Of a DNA stretch of 10,860 bases, positions 6,260 to 10,860 are shown piece by piece. A program made the translations under genes and the position numbers. This DNA is from DAIDHK01 sp035510695 (lineage in GTDB: Bacteria > Patescibacteriota > Microgenomatia > Levybacterales > UBA12049), in assembly GCA_035510695.1 (NCBI GenBank), contig DATKGO010000006.1:1-10860 (forward strand), written 5' to 3'. Position 1 is the stretch's first letter, and each line of letters begins with the position of its first letter. The notes under the pieces are model-generated. The model ran no database searches. It was not told where the DNA came from and was given only the letters and a program-made list of their open reading frames with translations.

Positions 6260-8053
6260 ATGAGAAAGAAAAAATTAATAATCATTTGTCTAATAATAAT
6301 TTTCAGCCTTTGCTCGTTTAGCAGTTATTATTTTGTTAAACCGGTTTTTGCCGCCTCAAGTATTTTGTCACAGATTAATGTCTCCAATAACGGAAATAAT
6401 GCTTACAGTATTAAAGTAAGTTTCTCGCAAAACGTCCCGGCCAATAATATTATTGATTTAGAAGTTTATAATTCCAGTAATCAAAGAGTATGGCAATCAT
6501 TTACCAATCAAGGCGGCAGCAGTTATTTAGCAAATTCATCTATTTTAGCAAACGGGACTTACAGAGTTGCGGTTGGCTTATTTACTCCCAACTGGGCTTC
6601 AAATTATGAATGGGATAATTCGGCTGCCACTTTCACTGTTTCATCCGTTACGCCAACTCCAACACCAAGTTCAACTTCATCTGCCAACCAGCCTTCGGTT
6701 GTTTTAACACCCAATGGTAACAACATTGTCAACGTTAGCGTTACACTTCCCCAATCTGTCCCGGCCAATAATATTATTGATTTGGAAATATATAACTCAA
6801 GTAATCAAAAGGTTTGGCAATCTTCGACTATTAAAGGTGGAAATAATTATTCGGCAAATACTTCAACTTTAGCAAACGGTACTTATCGTGTTGCTGTTGG
6901 AATTTTTGCTCCGAATTGGTCTTCCACTTTGTTTTGGTATAATTCTGTCACGACATTTAGCGTGCCTTTCAGTTCCAATTCCACTTCCACAACACCGACA
7001 ATTACTCCAATTGTAACGTCTCCTTCCACTCAACCGACGCAATCGATTCAACCGACTGTTTCGCCTACTTCGGCTCCGAATTCTTCACTTATGTCAACCG
7101 CGATGAATGTTTACAACAGCTGGAAATCGACCTATGTCATTTCAGCAAATGGAGCATTAAGAGTAGTCAGGCCGGAAAACAGCAATGACACTGTCAGTGA
7201 AGGAATCGGTTATGGAATGTTACTCAGTGTTTGGGCCGGAGATCAGCCGACTTTCAGTGGACTTTGGAGTTATGCGAAGAAGTATTTGGATAGCAACGGT
7301 TTGATGAATTGGGATATAAATAGTTCGGGGTCCGTCATCGGAAGTAACGGAGCGACTGATGCGGATCAAGATATGGCCTACGCTTTAGTTTTGGCGAACA
7401 GTAAATGGCCGGGAAACGGATATGATTCATCAGCCAAGTCACTAATTAACGCGATTATGAAAACCGAAGTGAATTCAAGTAATGTAGTAAATCCGGGTGA
7501 TGGTTGGGGCAGCACGACTACCGTAAATCCCTCATATATTTCTCCTGCTTATTATCCGGCATTTGCTCAGATGACCGGCGATACCAGATGGAATGACGTG
7601 GAAAATGCGAGTAATGCTTGGTTGTTGAAAGCTTCAAACAGCAGTACGGGATTGGTCCCTGACTGGTTGAACGTTGATTTGTCCCCCGCAACTGGCATTT
7701 CCTGGGACGTTTATCCCAGTGGCTTCTATTATGACGCATTAAGAACGCCTATCAGAATGTTGTTAGCTTACAAAACCAATCAGAATCAGGCTGCCCAAAC
7801 TTTATTACAGAAACAAGCTGCTTTTCTATCCGGAGTCGGCTGCAGTAAGTTAGTCAGCGGTTATACACTTAGCGGACAGCCATTAACCAGTTATTTGGAC
7901 ACTGCTTTCAAGAGCGCATATGCCGCGGCCGGTCAGGCAAATCCAAGTTCGAGCTTTGCTAACGATTCATTACAAACGCTTTTGTCTGATAATTCCAACA
8001 GCTACTTTGGTTCAACACTTAGAGCATTGAGTATATTTGTAATCGCGCAGTAA
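6260..8053 (+). CDS. Secreted modular GH8 endo-glucanase (cellulase/related) with two duplicated N-terminal modules
   Basis: The 597-residue protein starts with a signal peptide (1-31: MRKKK, hydrophobic core, cleavage after 'VFA'). Then come an Ig-like accessory module (about 35-128), a Thr/Pro linker (129-144), a second copy (about 145-236), a longer Ser/Thr/Pro linker (237-277) and a GH8 catalytic domain (about 278-597). GH8 motifs are clear: 'SEGIGYGM' with general acid E314, 'ATDADQDMAYAL' (D367, D369), and 'YYDALRTPIRM' with D492 as likely base. Their spacing is close to that of Clostridium thermocellum CelA (E95, D152, D278). GH8 enzymes cleave beta-1,4-glucan, and some act on xylan, chitosan or lichenan; the exact substrate is open. 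The two modules share 'VPANNIIDLE.YNSSNQ.VWQS' and 'ANGTYRVAVG.F.PNW', 108 codons apart, and resemble 'NW...W..A..FTV' modules of Firmicutes glycosidases. No sortase, dockerin or membrane anchor is visible, so release outside the cell is likely. Confidence 0.93.
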   Translation: MRKKKLIIICLIIIFSLCSFSSYYFVKPVFAASSILSQINVSNNGNNAYSIKVSFSQNVPANNIIDLEVYNSSNQRVWQSFTNQGGSSYLANSSILANGTYRVAVGLFTPNWASNYEWDNSAATFTVSSVTPTPTPSSTSSANQPSVVLTPNGNNIVNVSVTLPQSVPANNIIDLEIYNSSNQKVWQSSTIKGGNNYSANTSTLANGTYRVAVGIFAPNWSSTLFWYNSVTTFSVPFSSNSTSTTPTITPIVTSPSTQPTQSIQPTVSPTSAPNSSLMSTAMNVYNSWKSTYVISANGALRVVRPENSNDTVSEGIGYGMLLSVWAGDQPTFSGLWSYAKKYLDSNGLMNWDINSSGSVIGSNGATDADQDMAYALVLANSKWPGNGYDSSAKSLINAIMKTEVNSSNVVNPGDGWGSTTTVNPSYISPAYYPAFAQMTGDTRWNDVENASNAWLLKASNSSTGLVPDWLNVDLSPATGISWDVYPSGFYYDALRTPIRMLLAYKTNQNQAAQTLLQKQAAFLSGVGCSKLVSGYTLSGQPLTSYLDTAFKSAYAAAGQANPSSSFANDSLQTLLSDNSNSYFGSTLRALSIFVIAQ

Positions 8054-8072
8054 GATTGGGGGTGATGAAAAT

Positions 8073-8165
8073 ATGTTGAAAAAAATGATAAATTTTTTTG
8101 GAAATATCGTATTTGGTAAGTGTTATATCTCTTCAGATAAATTAGCTTACGCTTATAAAATGTAA
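8073..8165 (+). CDS. Possible 30-residue small protein with strong Shine-Dalgarno
   Basis: Twenty bases after the GH8 stop, an ATG at 8073 opens a 30-codon frame (start MLKKMINFFGNIVFGK) ending at TAA 8163-8165. Upstream, GGGGGTGAT (8058-8066) matches 8 of 9 bases of the ideal GGAGGTGAT with a 6-nt spacer, the only strong SD I see in the window. The peptide has a basic start and a hydrophobic stretch (about 6-15), so it could sit at the membrane. It may be translated from the GH8 mRNA. With so short a frame and no known relative, it could also be chance. Confidence 0.35.
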   Translation: MLKKMINFFGNIVFGKCYISSDKLAYAYKM

Positions 8166-8175
8166 GTTTGAAGCC

Positions 8176-8844
8176 TTATTCAAGCAAATGTTTCATTTCT
8201 TTGATTATAGTATCCGCCCAAATTGTATAGCCAAGATCAGACGGATGGAACCCGTCTTCGGAAATAATATCGGGATTCCCCCAGTAGATTTTACTAGCAC
8301 TATACAAATCCACAACTACCGCATTTACCTCTTTAGCTTCTTCTTTAATTATTTTGTTCATTCTGGGAATTAAAACCCTACTTAGTGTTCTTTGCCATCG
8401 AGGAATTGCTTTCGACATAGAAAAATCGGGAATAGTATTGATAATAATTTCCGCGGATGTTTGTTTTTTAATCGTGGTTAAAAGTGTTCGCAGCTGATAT
8501 CTAAAAATTTTTGCCGAGGTTTTTTCACGAAGATCATTCGGACCGACGGAGATTGTTATTAGGTCAGGTTTTAAGCTAAGCGCTTTACTTAATTGTAGGT
8601 GTATGACGACTTGCGTGGTAGCAAAAGCTTGACCTAGATTATAAAATTGTGTTTGTTTTTTTATGGTCAACAAGTGTTTATGAATTAAACCTGCATATGT
8701 TTTTTCCGGAGACGATGCCCCGATTCCCTCAACCGTACTGTCACCCAAGGCGACGTATATAAATGGCTGCCTTTTAGGTGTAATTAACTTTGAATGTTTA
8801 GCTATCCAGCTTGAAATATTTTTTGCAAATACCGCTATTTTCAT
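8176..8844 (-). CDS. SGNH/GDSL-family hydrolase (lipase/esterase-like)
   Basis: The 222-residue protein carries all SGNH blocks: block I 'YVALGDSTVEGIGA' with nucleophile S36, block II glycine in 'NLGQAFATT' (G71), block III 'GPND' (N103), and block V 'DGFHPSDLGY' giving D197 and H200 of the catalytic triad. The family covers lysophospholipases, acyl-esterases and carbohydrate deacetylases, so the substrate is not determined; deacylation of cell-envelope or polysaccharide groups is a reasonable guess next to the GH8 enzyme. The first 28 residues are basic with only a weak hydrophobic stretch, so there is no clear signal peptide and the location is uncertain. It is convergent with GH8 and divergent from tRNA-Gly, and its 5' end overlaps the tRNA promoter. 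Confidence 0.92.
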   Translation of the reverse strand: MKIAVFAKNISSWIAKHSKLITPKRQPFIYVALGDSTVEGIGASSPEKTYAGLIHKHLLTIKKQTQFYNLGQAFATTQVVIHLQLSKALSLKPDLITISVGPNDLREKTSAKIFRYQLRTLLTTIKKQTSAEIIINTIPDFSMSKAIPRWQRTLSRVLIPRMNKIIKEEAKEVNAVVVDLYSASKIYWGNPDIISEDGFHPSDLGYTIWADTIIKEMKHLLE

Positions 8845-8851
8845 ATATACT
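8823..8851 (+). promoter_or_regulatory. Promoter for tRNA-Gly, overlapping the SGNH gene 5' end
   Basis: TTGCAA (8823-8828, 4 of 6), 17-nt spacer, TATACT (8846-8851, 5 of 6). The predicted start is near 8858, about 26 nt before the mature tRNA. The -35 box lies within the first codons of the divergent SGNH gene. Confidence 0.5.
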
Positions 8852-8857
8852 ATTATA
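8852..8857 (-). promoter_or_regulatory. -10 box of the SGNH hydrolase gene
   Basis: A perfect TATAAT on the minus strand lies 7 nt before the ATG at 8844, predicting a transcript that begins at about the start codon. The region where a -35 is expected (8875-8880) is a poor match. The box directly abuts the -10 of the opposing tRNA promoter. Confidence 0.5.
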
Positions 8858-8883
8858 CATCTGCGAGGCTAGATAAACACACT

Positions 8884-8954
8884 GCGGGTGTAGTTCAATG
8901 GTAGAACACAACTTTTCCAAAGTTGATACGAGAGTTCGATTCTCTTCACCCGCT
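8884..8954 (+). tRNA. tRNA-Gly (anticodon TCC)
   Basis: A full cloverleaf folds by eye. The acceptor stem GCGGGTG (8884-8890) pairs with CACCCGC (8947-8953), followed by discriminator T (8954). The D arm is GTTC/GAAC, the anticodon stem CAACT/AGTTG carries loop TTTCCAA (anticodon TCC, reading GGA and other GGN glycine codons), and the T arm is GAGAG/CTCTT with loop TTCGATT. The 3' CCA is not encoded and must be added by the CCA-adding enzyme. I see no copied tRNA 3' end elsewhere in the window that would mark an integration site. Confidence 0.95.
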
Positions 8955-9029
8955 CTCTTCTCCTCAAATTTGTCAGTTTTTTATTACAACACCCTTACCT
9001 TGATATACGAATTTATAAACCACTTGTAA

Positions 9030-9035
9030 GATAAT
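9030..9035 (+). promoter_or_regulatory. Candidate -10 box of the 9043-9621 gene
   Basis: GATAAT (5 of 6) ends 7 nt before the ATG at 9043, the same close spacing seen at other genes here. TTGATA at 9000-9005 is too far away (24 nt) to be an ordinary partner, so the -35 is unclear. Confidence 0.35.
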
Positions 9036-9042
9036 CTTTGGT

Positions 9043-9621
9043 ATGAGTACTGAGTCAAAAACTGGCAAGGTAATCAAATATGGAGCAATTGGGGTAGGAC
9101 TTGCTTTGGCAGGATTAGGAGCAGATAAAGGGCTAAATCATTCTGAAAAGTCAGATAATTCTAATAGTGTACCAAACAGTACTATTTCTGCCTTGCAGCA
9201 TACCAATATGGGTGAAAAAGCCTGGATAACAGGATATCCTGCGATCAATTCTAGTGTTTCGTATGATAGCCAAAGAACTGCGGTTGGAATGAAAGTTAAA
9301 ACTCACAATGAGACAAAGGTTTATGATTTATACGAGAAAGGTTATCCATTTCAAACAAACACCAATGTCCGCTTGTATGTGGATACCGTTACTACTTCAT
9401 ATCCGGTAATTGGGAATGTGAAACATACTGTATGCAATTTAGGTTATGACTTCACAAGCCCAAATGGAGAATTTCCATGGTATTCTAGCAATGGGAAGCT
9501 AGAGCAGGGCACTGCAGTAAAAATGGAAGTATCCAACCAAGGTTACTCCAATGGAATACTATATTTGAATTGTCTAAAGGCAATTCCTTCACAGACAAAG
9601 CCAACGAAGGTAGCAGTATGA
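9043..9621 (+). CDS. Membrane-anchored exported protein, function unknown
   Basis: I do not recognise this 192-residue protein. It has a short polar, Lys-containing start (1-12), a Gly/Ala/Leu-rich hydrophobic segment (about 13-28) that could be a signal anchor or uncleaved signal, a Ser/Asn-rich spacer (about 32-50), and a domain (about 55-180) rich in Thr, Val, Tyr and Gly that looks mostly beta. C131 and C177 are the only cysteines and could pair outside the cell. A short Lys/Thr/Pro tail ends the protein. The start codon has no SD and lies 7 nt after a -10-like GATAAT. The gene stands alone between tRNA-Gly and the convergent AI-2E family gene. It could be a cell-surface or envelope protein; nothing in it points to an enzyme. 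Confidence 0.75.
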   Translation: MSTESKTGKVIKYGAIGVGLALAGLGADKGLNHSEKSDNSNSVPNSTISALQHTNMGEKAWITGYPAINSSVSYDSQRTAVGMKVKTHNETKVYDLYEKGYPFQTNTNVRLYVDTVTTSYPVIGNVKHTVCNLGYDFTSPNGEFPWYSSNGKLEQGTAVKMEVSNQGYSNGILYLNCLKAIPSQTKPTKVAV

Positions 9622-9642
9622 GTTTAAAAGAAGAAGTATTTT

Positions 9643-9660
9643 CAGCTTTTGCTGTTTTTA
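9643..9660 (+). terminator. Weak hairpin plus T-run after the 9043-9621 gene
   Basis: CAGC (9643-9646) and GCTG (9651-9654) form a 4-bp stem with a TTTT loop, followed by TTTTTA. The stem is short for an intrinsic terminator, but its position 21 bp after the stop and the T-run fit. It runs into the end of the opposing AI-2E gene. Confidence 0.3.
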
Positions 9661-10665
9661 TCTTTCTCTGTGGACGGTTTGCTGAATACCGGTGAAGATA
9701 ACGGTAAGGAAAGAAATAAACGGTACGGCCAGTAAGGCTCCGGGAATACCCAAAAGATTTGCTCCAATTCCGATCCCCAAGATAACCAAAACCGGATTTA
9801 ATCCCACAGCTTTTTGCATAATGTTGGGCACCAGCAAGTGGCTTTCGGCAAATTGAATACATATATACAATGCGACCACAATTAATGCCAGGCTGGGTGA
9901 AATGGTAAGTCCTACGATAACCGAAGGAATTGCCGCAAGTGTTGGGCCGATGGTCGGTAATACTTCAAATAAGCCGGCCACTATTCCCAGCGGCAGCGCA
10001 AATGGGACATTTAATATTGTCAGAGCAAAAAAAATTGAAAGACCGATTGTTAAAGACAATAAAATTTGCCCACGCATCCAGGCGCCTAATTTATCATCTA
10101 CCTGCTCCAATATTCCCATCGCATCTTTTTTATATTTCGGTCCGAATATTTCACTTAGCCAATCATGAAATTTTTCATGGTAAAGAAGAAGATAAAAGCT
10201 GACAATAATAATTGTAATAACGGAGAGAAAACTGCCGAATAATTGTGAAGTTACACTAAAAGCATGAGATCCCAATGAGCTAAAGTCTGTAGAGAAATAA
10301 GTTTGCAGCGTTTTTCCATCGATTGGAAGATGCAAGCTGCCGACAGATTTATTTAATAACGCCGGAAAGCTCATAAAGAATTTTGCAATTTCAGGAATAA
10401 AAGTATTTACCACGATTGAAAGCAGAGTGACTATGACTATTAAGGCGCAAACGTAAGGAATTAGTACTGCTAATATTTTGGGCAGTTTACGTTTTTGCAA
10501 ATAAATTACAAAAGGCAGGAGCGCGGAAGTAATGATATAGGCCAGAAAAAAAGATATCCAAATACCGCTGGTTTGCGCTATAAACCAGCCTATGAGGAGA
10601 ATAAGCAAAACCAAAAGCAATTCTTTTTGTTTAAGGTAATTAAATATTCTATAACGCAAAGACAT
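9658..10665 (-). CDS. AI-2E family transporter (PerM/UPF0118-like)
   Basis: The 335-residue polytopic protein fits the length and layout of the AI-2E/PerM family. It has paired helices near the N-terminus (about 15-55 and 63-88), a polar outer segment (about 90-140), helices around 143-162, then the conserved 'LGAWMRGQILLSLTIG' (193-208) and 'GLFEVLPTIGPTLAAIPSVIVGL' (231-253). The C-terminal signature is 'LVPNIMQKAVGLNPVLVILG' followed by a Gly-rich helix. The family name comes from E. coli TqsA, which exports autoinducer-2; other members are Na+/H+ antiporters or of unknown cargo, and no AI-2 synthase is present here. It has a strong promoter whose -10 is 10 nt before the ATG. The gene starts 57 bp inside the right inverted repeat. 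Confidence 0.92.
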   Translation of the reverse strand: MSLRYRIFNYLKQKELLLVLLILLIGWFIAQTSGIWISFFLAYIITSALLPFVIYLQKRKLPKILAVLIPYVCALIVIVTLLSIVVNTFIPEIAKFFMSFPALLNKSVGSLHLPIDGKTLQTYFSTDFSSLGSHAFSVTSQLFGSFLSVITIIIVSFYLLLYHEKFHDWLSEIFGPKYKKDAMGILEQVDDKLGAWMRGQILLSLTIGLSIFFALTILNVPFALPLGIVAGLFEVLPTIGPTLAAIPSVIVGLTISPSLALIVVALYICIQFAESHLLVPNIMQKAVGLNPVLVILGIGIGANLLGIPGALLAVPFISFLTVIFTGIQQTVHRER

Positions 10666-10675
10666 GTCTGTTTAA

Positions 10676-10704
10676 ACTATACGTGAAGAGTTAGCATTTG
10701 TCAA
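10676..10704 (-). promoter_or_regulatory. Strong sigma-70-type promoter of the AI-2E family gene
   Basis: On the minus strand, perfect TTGACA (10699-10704), 17-nt spacer, TATAGT (10676-10681, 5 of 6). The 10-nt gap to the ATG at 10665 leaves a leader of only about 3-5 nt. This is the closest to consensus of all promoters in the window and lies just inside the right inverted repeat. Confidence 0.7.
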
Positions 10705-10710
10705 ATCAGA

Positions 10711-10724
10711 CTGCTGAAAAGCAG
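10711..10724. repeat. GAAA-loop hairpin across the inner edge of the right inverted repeat
   Basis: CTGCT (10711-10715) and AGCAG (10720-10724) form a 5-bp stem with a GAAA tetraloop. Its 3' arm enters the terminal repeat at 10722-10724. The equivalent place at the left end (141 onward) does not form this hairpin, so it marks where the two ends diverge. Confidence 0.4.
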
Positions 10725-10860
10725 CAATTCTCAATATGAGACAAAGAGAGAACGGTTTGTTACAAAGTAGAGTTAGGTATGCAATTAATGGATCACATAT
10801 AAAATAAAATTGGACACTTTCTGATAGAAAGCAGCCTGATGAGATCACCAACCATAGCCC
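10722..10860. repeat. Right copy of an exact 139-bp terminal inverted repeat
   Basis: Exact reverse complement of 2-140. Base 1 of the window has no partner because it would pair with 10861, outside the window, so the repeat cannot be bounded outward. Plus-strand text includes ATTGGACACTTT near the outer part, loosely like the TGTCCAA ends of some IS3/IS481-type elements; this is a weak hint and no transposase is present. Confidence 0.95.

Noticed and set aside
8150..8172. Terminator hairpin AGCTTAC/GTAAGTT between GH8 and the SGNH gene
   Set aside because: The stem includes a G-T wobble, the loop is 11 nt, and there is no T-run after it.
8884..8954. tRNA-Gly as an attachment site for an integrated element
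   Set aside because: No second copy of the tRNA 3' end and no integrase are visible in the window.
9485..9862. A 125-codon minus-strand frame overlapping the 9043 gene and the AI-2E gene
   Set aside because: It overlaps two well-supported genes and its translation has no family features; it is a reading-frame shadow.
10780..10830. IS3/IS481-type transposon end within the terminal repeat
   Set aside because: The resemblance is limited to a short TTGGACA-like string, with no transposase or target duplication to support it.
1..10860. TGA recoded as an amino acid, as in some CPR lineages
   Set aside because: TGA ends three well-defined genes (3045-3047, 6098-6100, 9619-9621) at natural C-termini.

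Overview
The window is AT-rich and compactly coded. It looks like a chromosomal or accessory fragment from a Candidate Phyla Radiation (Patescibacteria) bacterium, most likely Microgenomates-like. The reasons are the small single-pass surface proteins with Pro/Thr linkers, a Cys-tailed anchored protein of a type I associate with these genomes, a Rad52/DdrA-like protein beginning with the 'VNIHGKEY' style of N-terminus, a CCA-less tRNA gene, and a general lack of Shine-Dalgarno sequences. TGA is used as a stop (3045-3047, 6098-6100, 9619-9621), so this is not a TGA-recoded lineage such as Gracilibacteria or Absconditabacteria. The placement is by pattern recognition only.

Layout: the two ends carry an exact 139-bp inverted repeat (2-140 and 10722-10860). 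Inside it come two minus-strand single-pass membrane proteins (245-1129, 1166-1807). A divergent plus-strand pair follows: a two-helix membrane protein of unknown role (1879-2415) and a hemolysin III/PAQR membrane protein (2424-3047). Next are a minus-strand aldo/keto reductase (3057-4040) and an orphan CHASE3 sensor histidine kinase (4144-5466). The plus strand then carries a frameshifted Rad52/DdrA-like gene (5610-6100), a nested stem-loop (6115-6199) and a secreted GH8 endoglucanase with two duplicated accessory modules (6260-8053). After that come a possible 30-codon ORF with a strong SD (8073-8165), a minus-strand SGNH hydrolase (8176-8844), tRNA-Gly(TCC) (8884-8954), an anchored protein of unknown function (9043-9621) and a minus-strand AI-2E family transporter (9658-10665).

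The genes do not form one pathway. The common theme is the cell surface: most products are secreted, anchored or integral to the membrane, and two (GH8 and SGNH) could act on polysaccharide or its acyl groups. Regulation shows a clear pattern: several genes have a good -35/-10 pair with 17-nt spacing, and the -10 box sits only about 6-20 nt before the ATG, which predicts leaderless or nearly leaderless mRNAs.

The points most worth following up are the terminal inverted repeat (real element or assembly boundary), the leaderless promoter pattern, the modular GH8 enzyme in a CPR-like genome, and the unexplained stem-loop before it. I found no CRISPR array, rRNA gene, recognisable transposase or clear defence system.
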